A stretch of 64,000 nucleotides of DNA from Leifsonia virtsii (lineage in GTDB: Bacteria; Actinomycetota; Actinomycetes; Actinomycetales; Microbacteriaceae). Below, piece after piece: positions 8,383 through 16,107 of the stretch (its first letter is position 1; every line of letters starts with the position of its first letter). The stretch is from the NCBI RefSeq assembly GCF_030433675.1, contig NZ_JAROCB010000007.1, positions 1-64,000 on the forward strand, given 5' to 3'. The translations under genes were made by a program, and so were the position numbers. The notes beneath the pieces were generated by a model that saw only the letters and a program-made list of their open reading frames with translations, made no database searches and was not told the origin of the DNA.

Positions 8383-8652
8383 TCACGCCCCGGCGGCACC
8401 TCCCTCTGCGGGGAAGACCCGCGTGCCGCGCTCGAAGAAGCGTGGAGGGGTCGTGTCCGTGCGGATGAGCCCGGCGCTGTGGAGGGCGCGCAGGCCCGCG
8501 AACAGGCCGGGCAGGCGCATCCCGTGCAGTTCGTCCATCGCGATGCCGGGCCGGGAGGTGATCAGCCGCAGCAGCTCGGCGCGGGCAGCGGCCCCGCCGC
8601 GCTCGGTCAGCAGCGCGGCGTCGAACGGGATGCGGGTGGTCGTGTCCCACAT
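8383..8652 (-). CDS. Small winged-helix-like protein, unknown function
   Basis: An 89-residue protein. The middle (AARAELLRLITSRPGIAMDELHGMRLPGLFAGLRALHSAGLI) resembles a winged-helix fold with a predicted recognition helix, followed by RTDTTPPRFFERG as a possible wing. CAGGAGG four bases before the ATG supports the start. A promoter TTGGTG-18 bp-TATAAC (complement of 8729-8734 and 8705-8710) lies upstream. It could be a small DNA-binding protein, but no family was recognised. Confidence 0.6.
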   Translation of the reverse strand: MWDTTTRIPFDAALLTERGGAAARAELLRLITSRPGIAMDELHGMRLPGLFAGLRALHSAGLIRTDTTPPRFFERGTRVFPAEGGAAGA

Positions 8653-8786
8653 GTGGCCTCCTGGCGGTGCGGTCGCGGCGGCGGATCGTTGCGCAGCTGA
8701 GTCCGTTATATGCGGAGCCGGATCGCTGCACCAAGAGACCGAGCACGATACGACCGGAAATGTACCCCGACCTGCAAGAAATCACA

Positions 8787-8803
8787 TCCGGGTGTACCCC
8801 GGA
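8787..8803. promoter_or_regulatory. Inverted repeat with duplicated TGTACCCCG words upstream of the YbdK-type gene
   Basis: TCCGGG (8787-8792) and CCCGGA (8798-8803) flank TGTAC. The nonamer TGTACCCCG occurs twice (8761-8769 and 8793-8801), and GTGTAC recurs near 8843. The gene-free 8653-8889 stretch holds divergent promoters, so these repeats may be regulator sites. No known regulator was matched. Confidence 0.25.
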
Positions 8804-8854
8804 CGGTCGCGGGCAGCGCGCCGGGTGCACGGGAGATTCACGGTGTACAGGGTA

Positions 8855-8883
8855 TTTACGGCACGACGCCTGCCCCCGATAGT
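8855..8883 (+). promoter_or_regulatory. Promoter of the YbdK-type ligase gene
   Basis: TTTACG (8855-8860) and GATAGT (8878-8883) are separated by exactly 17 bp, like a housekeeping sigma promoter. The expected start of transcription falls on the GTG at 8890, so the mRNA would be leaderless. This fits the absence of a well-spaced Shine-Dalgarno. Confidence 0.5.
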
Positions 8884-8889
8884 GGAAGG

Positions 8890-10002
8890 GTGAGGACTTT
8901 CGGGGTGGAGGAGGAGCTCCTCCTGGTCGACGCGCGGGGACTGGCGGCGCCGCTCGCCCCTGCGCTCCTCGCCGACGCCCCGCCGGTGGTCGACGGCCCC
9001 TCGGTGAGCGCCGAGTTCAACCAGGAGATGATCGAGACGCAGACGCGGCCGGTCCTCTCCACCAGCGAGCTGCTGCTCGACATCGTCGGCGGCCGCGAGC
9101 TCGCCGATTCCCTCGCGCAGAGGCACGGCGCCCGGGCGATCGCGGTCGCGATGTCGCCGATGCGTATGCGACCGCACGTCACCGACGATCCGCGTTACGC
9201 GAAGATGATCGAGCGGTACGGGCTGACGGCGCGCGGCACCCTCGTCTGCGGTTTCCACGTGCACGTCGGCATCGACTCGCGCGAGGAGGGCGTCGCCGTG
9301 CTCGACCGCATCCGCACGTGGCTGCCGACCCTGCTGGCCCTCAGCGCCAACTCGCCGTTCTTCGCCGGCGCCGACACCGGGCACGCAAGCTACCGCTTCG
9401 CGGCCTGGCACCAGTGGCAGAGCGCCGGCCCGACGGACGTCTTCGGCTCGGTGGAGGCCTACGACCGGTTCGAGCGCTTCCTCGTCGACACGGGCGTGAT
9501 CCTCGATTCCGGGATGCTGTACCTCGATGCTCGCGTGTCGCACAAGGTCCCGACCGTGGAGATCCGCGTGGCCGACGTGTGCCTCGACGCCCGCGACGCC
9601 GCCGTCATCGCCGCTCTCGTCCGGGCGCTGGTCGATACCGCCGTCGCCGAGTGGCGCGCCGGCGTCCCTCCGGCGGCCGTCCCGTCGGCGGCCCTCCGCC
9701 TCGCCGAGTGGCAGGCGGCGCTCACCGGTGTGACCGGCTCGCTGCCGCATCCGGTGACCTGGCGCGAGGTCTCGGCGGTGGAGGCGGTGGAGGCGCTGCT
9801 CGACCATACGGCCGGAGCACTGGAGGCGAACGGCGACCTGGCCCTCGTCCGCCGGGGTGTCGCCCGCATCCACGCGGTCGGCGGTGGCGCGGGCCGGCAG
9901 CGCTCCGCGTTCGCGCGCCGCGGGCGCATGCGCGACGTCGTCGCGCTCGCCGTCGCGGCGACGCACGAGCAGTCGGAGGACGACGATCTGGTCGTCGCGT
10001 GA
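8890..10002 (+). CDS. YbdK-type carboxylate-amine ligase (glutamate-cysteine ligase family 2)
   Basis: A 370-residue member of the GCS2/YbdK family, ATP-dependent ligases related to gamma-glutamylcysteine synthetase. The conserved start FGVEEELLLVD, then SAEFNQEMIETQT and CGFHVHVGID, mark the ATP/metal and substrate regions. E. coli YbdK has weak glutamate-cysteine ligase activity; in actinobacteria the true substrate is often unknown. The GTG at 8890 is chosen because the protein then begins at the conserved FGVEEE block and a promoter is spaced for a leaderless transcript. The open frame upstream to 8710 has no family similarity. Confidence 0.85.
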   Translation: MRTFGVEEELLLVDARGLAAPLAPALLADAPPVVDGPSVSAEFNQEMIETQTRPVLSTSELLLDIVGGRELADSLAQRHGARAIAVAMSPMRMRPHVTDDPRYAKMIERYGLTARGTLVCGFHVHVGIDSREEGVAVLDRIRTWLPTLLALSANSPFFAGADTGHASYRFAAWHQWQSAGPTDVFGSVEAYDRFERFLVDTGVILDSGMLYLDARVSHKVPTVEIRVADVCLDARDAAVIAALVRALVDTAVAEWRAGVPPAAVPSAALRLAEWQAALTGVTGSLPHPVTWREVSAVEAVEALLDHTAGALEANGDLALVRRGVARIHAVGGGAGRQRSAFARRGRMRDVVALAVAATHEQSEDDDLVVA

Positions 10003-10065
10003 CACACGGGTCGCCGTGGGTCATCCGGCCTTCCGCCCGACGGTGATCGCGCCTATTCTGCGGTC

Positions 10066-10335
10066 ATGACGGACAGGGAGCTCGCCCACCAGCACGCCGT
10101 CTACACGTACGGCTCACTGCCGCTGACCCTGATGTACAGCCCCACCGCGACCGCGGCCTGGGAGGTGTACTACGGCGGCGAGTACCTCGGGCTGATCGAG
10201 GAGCTCCACAGCACGGGCGAGCTGTGGCCCGGGTTCGTCGCCCGGCTGCCGGGCGAGGAGGAGTCCGGCGAGGGCGTCACCGCGCAGGACTGGCGCGTCG
10301 CCGTCGAGCTGCTGGCCGCGCACGCGGGGCTCTGA
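10066..10335 (+). CDS. Conserved small protein, unknown function
   Basis: An 89-residue acidic protein with an aromatic-rich middle (MYSPTATAAWEVYYGGEYLGLIEEL) and a C-terminal helix (TAQDWRVAVELLAAHAGL). No catalytic motif, signal peptide or membrane helix is visible. TATTCT (10054-10059) lies 6 nt before the ATG, as in other leaderless starts here. The family was not recognised. Confidence 0.65.
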   Translation: MTDRELAHQHAVYTYGSLPLTLMYSPTATAAWEVYYGGEYLGLIEELHSTGELWPGFVARLPGEEESGEGVTAQDWRVAVELLAAHAGL

Positions 10336-10358
10336 CCGGCGACGGCCCACGGGCGTGC

Positions 10359-11309
10359 TCAGCCGGCCAGGTCGAGTGTCCGCTGAGGAGCGTGCCCGAA
10401 CCGCTCCACGTAGAGCCGGGCGAAAGTCGCCTCGTCCGGGAAGCCCCACCGCGAGGCCACGGAGGCGACGGTGGTGGTCGCGCCGTCACGCGGCTCCTGG
10501 AGGTCCCGGTGCGCGGCCGCGAGACGCACGCTGGCGAGGTACTGCAGCGGAGTGAACGGCAGGTGCATGTCGAAGGCGCGGACGAGCTCCGGCACCGAGG
10601 TCCCGACCGCGAGGGCGATGTCCTCCGGCGTGATGGGCAGCGAGGCGTGCTCGTCGATGAAGCTCAGCGCGTGCTTGAACGCCCGCCCGCGTGACGCGAC
10701 GGTTGTCCGGCGCGCCTCGTGGTCGCCGGGCAGCGGGAAGGTCTCCAGCGTCGCGACCGCGAGCTGACGGTACAGCGAGGCACGCAGCAGCGGGCTGTCG
10801 AACGCGCCGACATCCACCTGCCGCCAGGCGTTGTCGTGCACCGCGCGCCAGTGACGTGCGGCGGCCGCCGACACCGGGACGGCGGAGAGGAACGACGCCT
10901 CCAGCCGGTCCTCGCCGAACAGGCCGCGGGCGGTCGTCGTCAGGGCCGCCGGGTCGAACGCGACGACCGTGACCGCGGCGTGGTCCATCGACCCCCGGGC
11001 CACCGCGGACGGCTGGAACAGCGCGGGCTCCGACGCGAGGTCGCCCTCCTCGTGCCCCGCCTGCCAGCGGTAGCGGCCTGAGGCCAGGCCCACGGCGAGG
11101 AACGGCAGCTCGAACGACAAGGAGAGGTCGCCGCCGAAGCGGTGCCGCCCCAGCAGAAGCCGCTCGTCGCCGCGCAGCTCCTCGCTGTAGCTGAGGCCGT
11201 CTTCGCGTACACCGGAGCCGAGGGAGACGTCGCCGTAGCTGCGGCGCAGGATCTCCTCCGCGGCATCCGGACCGGCGGCCTGGTCGCGGGTGTGGAAGGT
11301 GTCGGGCAC
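10359..11309 (-). CDS. AraC-family transcriptional regulator
   Basis: A 316-residue regulator. The N-terminal about 190 residues look like an AraC-type effector/oligomerization domain. The C-terminal about 100 residues hold the double helix-turn-helix: ITPEDIALAVGTSVPELVRAF, then DHATTTVASVASRWGFPDEATFARLYVERFG-like sequence ending in GHAPQRTL. The GTG at 11309 is preferred because GAGGAG lies four bases upstream; a GTG at 11336 would add nine residues. It is convergent with the 10066 gene, and its targets are unknown. Confidence 0.8.
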   Translation of the reverse strand: MPDTFHTRDQAAGPDAAEEILRRSYGDVSLGSGVREDGLSYSEELRGDERLLLGRHRFGGDLSLSFELPFLAVGLASGRYRWQAGHEEGDLASEPALFQPSAVARGSMDHAAVTVVAFDPAALTTTARGLFGEDRLEASFLSAVPVSAAAARHWRAVHDNAWRQVDVGAFDSPLLRASLYRQLAVATLETFPLPGDHEARRTTVASRGRAFKHALSFIDEHASLPITPEDIALAVGTSVPELVRAFDMHLPFTPLQYLASVRLAAAHRDLQEPRDGATTTVASVASRWGFPDEATFARLYVERFGHAPQRTLDLAG

Positions 11310-11382
11310 AGCGCTCCTCGCCGGATGCGAGCTCACGGTGAAGCGCGGTCATCCCTGTCTGGAGTGTAAGCCACGCGCCCGG

Positions 11383-11589
11383 TCAGAACGCGAACTGCGA
11401 CCACTCGGCTCGCTCGAGCGACACCTGCTCGCCGTGCTCGTCGACGATCCAGTGCTCGGGCGTGCAGGCCACGTAGGTGCACAACAGCGTCTGACTCGTC
11501 CAGCCGTCCGCCGAGTGGACCCACCGGACGAGATGCAGATCCTGGCCCGGCTTCGGGATGTTCCCGATCGATGCTTCGAATGTGGTCAT
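11383..11589 (-). CDS. Small unknown protein (68 residues)
   Basis: A 68-residue beta-rich protein containing HLVRWVHSADGWTSQTLL and ending in ERAEWSQFAF. GGAAGGG lies 6 nt before the ATG and supports the start. There is no signal peptide or membrane segment. The family was not recognised. Confidence 0.6.
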   Translation of the reverse strand: MTTFEASIGNIPKPGQDLHLVRWVHSADGWTSQTLLCTYVACTPEHWIVDEHGEQVSLERAEWSQFAF

Positions 11590-11668
11590 GCTGCACCCTT
11601 CCCCCTTGTGCGGCCTTCCACGCCGACCTTATCGGGGTACAGCACCGGGGGACAAGGGTCCGGGGCGC

Positions 11669-11833
11669 TCAGTTCCCGTCGTCGTCCTCCAGCGGGTCGT
11701 ACTCGTCGTGCTCGGGCTCGACGAAGCCGTCGGCGTCGTACGGCCCGACGTCGTCGCCTCCCTCGGCGATGGCGTCGACGTCGATCGGCTCGCCCGACGG
11801 CGTCTCCGGCCAGTTCTCCTTCGCGTCTGTCAT
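11669..11833 (-). CDS. Very acidic 54-residue protein
   Basis: A 54-residue protein composed mainly of Asp, Glu, Gly and Pro (VEPEHDEYDPLEDDDGN at the C-terminus), probably disordered. GGAAGGGAG precedes the ATG. It lies between two same-strand genes. No function can be inferred from sequence; acidic tails of this kind are frequent in small actinobacterial orphans. Confidence 0.6.
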   Translation of the reverse strand: MTDAKENWPETPSGEPIDVDAIAEGGDDVGPYDADGFVEPEHDEYDPLEDDDGN

Positions 11834-11912
11834 GGCCGCTCCCTTCCTGGATGCCGGACTCCCGGATGCTCTGACGGCGATGGTAGACGGCCGCCCGCGC
11901 GCCGGATAGGGG

Positions 11913-13499
11913 TCACTCGCCGGGTTCGCGGCCGGTGAGCCGCACCTCCTCCACGTCGAGCCGGCGCTGCACATCCCGGAGCACGATGTCGTCGATCTCG
12001 CCCTCGTCGCGGAGCCGCACCACCTCTTCCCGCTTGCAGTGCAGGAGCGCGAGCCGCAGCTCGGTGTCCTGACGGCTGCGCTCGACGGCCTCCTCGCCGC
12101 CCTCGGACTCGTCCTCGGCCTCCAGCAGCTCCAGATGCTCCTCGAACTCGTTCTGGATGCGCTCGCTCACCTCCTCGTCCACGCCCAGCCGCCGGGCGAG
12201 CTCCGGCAGCTCGTCGAGCGCCGCCCGGGTCGCGCTGGTCTCGGCGAGCCGTCGCTCATGGCCGACCGCCTCGTCGGCCGGCAGCTTCGCCCAGCGCACC
12301 ACCCCTGGCAGGATGAGCCCCTGCACGACGAGGGTCACGATGATGACGCCGGTCGTGACGAACACGATGAAGTCGCGATTCGGGAACGGGTGGCCGTTGT
12401 CGAGGGCCGCGGGCACCGCGAGTGCGGCTGCGAGCGAGACCGCGCCGCGGAAGCCGGAGAGGCTGCTGACCACCCTCCAGCGGCTGCTCATCCGTCTCGC
12501 CTTCTGCTGCGGGCGCCGGTCGAGCAGCCGGATCAGGAACACCGAGCCGAACTGGAAGGCGAACCGCACGGCCACGATCGTCACGGTGACCGCCACGATC
12601 GTGAGCAGGCCCATCCCGAGGTCGCGGGTTCCCGGCTCGGTGGTCGAGCGGGGGAGCTCGATGCCGACGAGCACGAACAGGCTGGCGTTGAGCAGGAAGG
12701 TCGAGAACGTCCAGAAGGCGTCGGACTGGCGCCGGCCCTCCGCGACGCCGATGCGCGGTCCGGCCTGGCTGATGATGAGGCCCGCGACGACGACCGCGAG
12801 CACTCCGGAGGCATGGATGAGCTCGGCTGCGAGGTAGGCGACGAACGGCGTCAGCAGCATGGCGATGTTCTGGGTGATCGCGTCGCGCAGCCGCCGCCGG
12901 GCGAGGATTGCGAGCCACGCGACGAGAGCGCCGACGGCCGCCGCGCCGAGGTACGCGATCAGGAACGTGACGGTGACGGCGCCGAGGCTGACGTCGGCGT
13001 CGCCGATCGTGAACCCGACCGCGAGCGACCAGAGCACGAGCGCCGTCCCGTCGTTCACCAGGCTCTCGGCGCGCAGGATCGTCACGTTGCGGCGCGGCAG
13101 CGAGTGCGTGAACGACACGACGGCGGTGGCGTCGGTCGGTGCGATCGCGGCTCCGAGCACCCACGCCGGTCCCCACGGCAGCCCCAGCGCGTGCGCCAGC
13201 ACGGCGACGGCCGCGGCCGTCAGCACGACGAGGGCGGTGCTCATCAGGGCGATGCCGCGCAGGTTGCTCTTGATCTCGCGCAGGGAGGTGGTGAGGCTCT
13301 CCCAGTACAGGATCGCCGGAAGGAAGAGGAAGAGAACGACCTCCGGCGCGAGCTCGATGTCGCGGAACAGCGGCACGAGCCCCAGGAGCACGCCCATGCC
13401 GACGAGCAGCAGGGGTTGGGCGATCCCGGTCTTGCGGGCGATGACCTTGGTCAGCAGGGTGGTGACGCCGATGACGACGACGAGTTCGAGTCCGAGCAA
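11913..13499 (-). CDS. CPA1-family cation/proton antiporter (Na+/H+)
   Basis: A 528-residue membrane antiporter with about 12 helices. The helix carrying APTDATAVVSF includes the ion-binding Asp motif, LVNDGTALVLWSL matches the conserved segment after it, and GFRGAVSLAAALAVP is typical of NhaP/NHE-type proteins. A charged cytosolic tail of about 110 residues (ELARRLGVDEEVSERIQNEF...) probably regulates activity. The start is uncertain: TTG at 13497-13499 is chosen because AAGGAGG lies four bases upstream and the first helix (LELVVVIGVTTLLT) follows directly. The role would be Na+ or K+ extrusion and pH control. Confidence 0.85.
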   Translation of the reverse strand: MLGLELVVVIGVTTLLTKVIARKTGIAQPLLLVGMGVLLGLVPLFRDIELAPEVVLFLFLPAILYWESLTTSLREIKSNLRGIALMSTALVVLTAAAVAVLAHALGLPWGPAWVLGAAIAPTDATAVVSFTHSLPRRNVTILRAESLVNDGTALVLWSLAVGFTIGDADVSLGAVTVTFLIAYLGAAAVGALVAWLAILARRRLRDAITQNIAMLLTPFVAYLAAELIHASGVLAVVVAGLIISQAGPRIGVAEGRRQSDAFWTFSTFLLNASLFVLVGIELPRSTTEPGTRDLGMGLLTIVAVTVTIVAVRFAFQFGSVFLIRLLDRRPQQKARRMSSRWRVVSSLSGFRGAVSLAAALAVPAALDNGHPFPNRDFIVFVTTGVIIVTLVVQGLILPGVVRWAKLPADEAVGHERRLAETSATRAALDELPELARRLGVDEEVSERIQNEFEEHLELLEAEDESEGGEEAVERSRQDTELRLALLHCKREEVVRLRDEGEIDDIVLRDVQRRLDVEEVRLTGREPGE

Positions 13500-13592
13500 C
13501 AGACCTCCTTGCGGCCCATATTCCCGCGGCAGGGGGCGGCCGGGAACCCTCGGCGCGCATCCGGTGTCAGTGGTGTCCGCCACGATGGACCC

Positions 13593-14909
13593 ATGACACA
13601 GCGCGGGCCATCGACCACGCACGCCCGCCTCCCGGAGCCCGAGCTCCCCGACCCGCGCGTGCCCGCGCAGCCGCACGGCCGGCTCGGCGTGGCGGGCGGC
13701 ACGGCCCTCTACGTCGCGGCGGTGCTCGGCACGGGCATCCTCGTGCTCCCGGCACTCGCTGCAGCGGCCGCGGGTCCCGGTGCGATCGTGGCGGTCGCGG
13801 CGCTCGCGCTGATCTCGGTGCCGCTGGCGGCCACCTTCGCGGCCCTCGCCCGGCGGCATCCGGATGCGGGAGGCGTCGCGACGTTCGCACGCCGGGCGTT
13901 CGGGCCGGGAGCTGCGCGCGTGATCGGCTACTGGTTCTTCTTCGGCACACCGATCGGCGCCCCGATCGCGGCGCTGATGACCGCGCGCTATGTGGTCGCC
14001 GTGATCGGCGGCGACACTGCGACGACCGTCCTGATCGCGGTCGCCCTTATGGTCATCCCGGTGGTCGTGACGGCGTTCGGCGTGCGTTTCGCCGCGTCCG
14101 TGCAGCTCGTGCTCTCCGGCGCCCTCGTCGCGGTGCTGATCTTCGTCCTCGCGGCCGCCGCTCCGCACGCGCGGCCGGAGAATCTGCAGCCGCTGCTCCC
14201 GCACGGCTGGGCGGGCGTGGGGCTCGCGATGAGCCTGTACATCTGGGCGTTCGCCGGGTGGGAGGCCGTGGCCGGCATCGGGGGCGAGTTCCGCAACCCG
14301 CGGCGCGACATCCCGCGCGCCACCGCCCTGGCGCTCGTGATCGTGTCGGTCGCCTACCTGGCGATCCAGACGGTGACCGTCGTCGTGCTCGGAGAGGGCG
14401 CCGCATCGAGCGCCGTTCCGCTGCTCGACCTCGTGGAGGTGGCGACCGGCTCCGGGGGCGGGGTGGTCGTCGCCGTGATCGCGGCGATCGTGGTCACCGG
14501 CGTCTTCAACGCGTACCTCGCCGCCTTCAGCAAGCTCGGCGCCGCCATGGGACGCGACGGCGACCTCCCGGCATGGTTCGGCCGCGGCGTCGAGAACGGC
14601 GCGGTCGCGCGCCGCGGCCTGCTGCTCTCCGCCGTGGTCATGGCGCTCTACTCCGTCGTCGTGCTCGCGAGCGGCGACCTCCCGCCGTTCATCCTCGTGC
14701 ACACCAGCATCGCCGCGGCGGTCTACGGCCTCGGCGTCGCGTCCGCTCTCCGGCTGCTGCCGCGCCGGTCGCTCGGCTGGTGGATGGCGCTGCTCTCGTG
14801 CGTGCTCGCCGCGGGTCTCCTCGTGCTGGCCGGCTGGCACCTGGTCTTCCCGGCCGGCGTCGCGCTCGTGGCGCTCGCCGTCGGCGCGCTGCAGCGCACG
14901 CGTCGCTGA
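13593..14909 (+). CDS. APC-superfamily amino-acid permease
   Basis: A 438-residue permease with about 12 helices. The unwound first helix contains GTGILVLPALAAAAAGPGA, the APC substrate-binding GXG segment. FAGWEAVAGIGGEFRNPRRDIPRA is the conserved helix 6 to loop region. Members exchange or import amino acids or polyamines; the substrate cannot be read. The start at 13593 leaves a 30-residue proline-rich cytosolic N-terminus. It is transcribed divergently from the antiporter and followed by a palindrome. Confidence 0.85.
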   Translation: MTQRGPSTTHARLPEPELPDPRVPAQPHGRLGVAGGTALYVAAVLGTGILVLPALAAAAAGPGAIVAVAALALISVPLAATFAALARRHPDAGGVATFARRAFGPGAARVIGYWFFFGTPIGAPIAALMTARYVVAVIGGDTATTVLIAVALMVIPVVVTAFGVRFAASVQLVLSGALVAVLIFVLAAAAPHARPENLQPLLPHGWAGVGLAMSLYIWAFAGWEAVAGIGGEFRNPRRDIPRATALALVIVSVAYLAIQTVTVVVLGEGAASSAVPLLDLVEVATGSGGGVVVAVIAAIVVTGVFNAYLAAFSKLGAAMGRDGDLPAWFGRGVENGAVARRGLLLSAVVMALYSVVVLASGDLPPFILVHTSIAAAVYGLGVASALRLLPRRSLGWWMALLSCVLAAGLLVLAGWHLVFPAGVALVALAVGALQRTRR

Positions 14910-14920
14910 GCGCTCCCTCC

Positions 14921-14990
14921 GCGACTGCTGCGCTTCGGAACGACTGCGGCCGCTCGCCGTGGCGCGCACGTTCCGAACCGCAGCAGTCGC
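14921..14990. terminator. Long palindrome after the APC permease
   Basis: Two 22-bp arms (14921-14942 and 14969-14990; they begin GCGACTGCTGCG) pair with a single mismatch around a 26-nt loop, starting 12 bp after the permease stop. There is no T-tract. The word GCGACTGC followed by GGAACGAC reappears at 46102-46126 after a ROK gene, so this may be another recurring element. Confidence 0.65.
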
Positions 14991-15057
14991 GGTTGCGCGG
15001 GCGGGAGCGCGCATAATGGGGGCACCCGCGCGGGCCGCGGACGCAGGGAGGGGACGC

Positions 15058-16074
15058 GTGACCGAGCACCAGCGCGCCGCCAGCATGCGCGACGTCGCCG
15101 CCCTGGCGGGGGTGTCGCACCAGACGGTCTCGCGCGTCGTGAACGGGCATCCCAGCATCCGGGAGTCGACGCGGCAGCGGGTCCGCGCGGCGATGGACCA
15201 GCTGCACTACCGCCCCAACCGGGCCGCGCGAGCGCTCGTCACCGCCCGGTCGCGGACCATCGGAGTGCTCTCCACCTCGGCCGCCGCCCTCTACGGGCCC
15301 GTGTCGAGCATCAACGCGATCCAGGATGCCGGCCAGGCCGCCGGCTACTCGGTCGCGGTCGCCCAGCTGCCGGACCTGGGCGCCGACGCCATCTCCGCCG
15401 GGCTCGACCACCTGCTCGCGCAGTCGGTCGAGGGCATCGTGGTGATCGCGCCGCAGGAGGTGGTGCTCGACCGCCTGAGCAGCGCGCAGCTCGGCGTGCC
15501 CTACGTGACCCTGCTCGGCGGCCCCTCGGCCGTGCAGCGCGAGCTGACGGTGGACCAGGTGGCCGGCGCCCGCGCGGCCACGCGGCACCTCATCGGCCTG
15601 GGCCACACCAGGATCGTGCACCTCTCCGGGCCGCTCGAGTGGTTCGAGGCGGAGGCGCGCGTGCACGGCTACCGCGCCGAACTCGAGGAGGCCGGGCTGA
15701 CGCCGGAGCCCGTCCTCGAGGGCGACTGGACCGCCGAGTCCGGCTACCGGCTCGGCCGGCGGGCGCTGGACCACGCGGGTGTGACCGCCGTCTTCGCCTC
15801 GAACGACCAGATGGCGCTCGGCCTCTACCACGCGGCCCGGGAGCGCGGCCTCGGCATCCCGGAGCAGCTGAGCGTCGTCGGCTTCGACGACATCCCGGAG
15901 GCCGCGCACTTCTGGCCTCCGCTGACGACCGTCCTGCAGGACTTCACCGACCTCGGCCGGCGCAGCGTCGAGAGCCTTGTCGCCGAGATCGAGGGGGGAG
16001 CGGAGGCGACGGCGGTGAGCCTCCAGCCGGAGCTCATCGTCCGCTCGTCCACTGCGCGTCCGCGCACGGCCTGA
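15058..16074 (+). CDS. LacI-family transcriptional regulator
   Basis: A 338-residue LacI/GalR regulator. The HTH covers residues 10-29 (MRDVAALAGVSHQTVSRVVN), a hinge helix follows, and a periplasmic-binding-protein-like domain starts near 70 with the typical GLGHTRIVHLSGP and VVGFDDIPEAAHFWPPLTT segments. GTG 15058 is chosen because AGGGAGGGG lies 4 nt upstream and the HTH then starts at the usual distance. The MFS gene downstream may be a target, but a hairpin and a separate promoter lie between them. Confidence 0.88.
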   Translation: MTEHQRAASMRDVAALAGVSHQTVSRVVNGHPSIRESTRQRVRAAMDQLHYRPNRAARALVTARSRTIGVLSTSAAALYGPVSSINAIQDAGQAAGYSVAVAQLPDLGADAISAGLDHLLAQSVEGIVVIAPQEVVLDRLSSAQLGVPYVTLLGGPSAVQRELTVDQVAGARAATRHLIGLGHTRIVHLSGPLEWFEAEARVHGYRAELEEAGLTPEPVLEGDWTAESGYRLGRRALDHAGVTAVFASNDQMALGLYHAARERGLGIPEQLSVVGFDDIPEAAHFWPPLTTVLQDFTDLGRRSVESLVAEIEGGAEATAVSLQPELIVRSSTARPRTA

Positions 16075-16089
16075 CCGCCGTCGGCGGTC
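16073..16089 (+). terminator. Short hairpin at the LacI gene stop
   Basis: GACCGCC (16073-16079), loop GTC, and GGCGGTC (16083-16089) form a perfect 7-bp stem overlapping the stop codon. No T-tract follows. It is a likely weak terminator before the next gene, which has its own -10 (TAGGCT, 16095-16100). Confidence 0.45.
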
Positions 16090-16107
16090 GGGCCTAGGCT
16101 GGCTGTC

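Noticed and set aside
12039-13592. Plus-strand frame preceding the amino-acid permease
   Set aside because: It is antisense to the antiporter gene and has no recognisable domain; the permease family similarity begins after the ATG at 13593.
11913-15158. A 1081-codon open frame on the minus strand running far upstream of the cation antiporter
   Set aside because: Only the part from 13499 downward has antiporter sequence. The upstream extension is low-complexity Arg/His/Asp-rich translation antisense to the APC permease and the start of the LacI gene, as expected from GC-rich codon positions.
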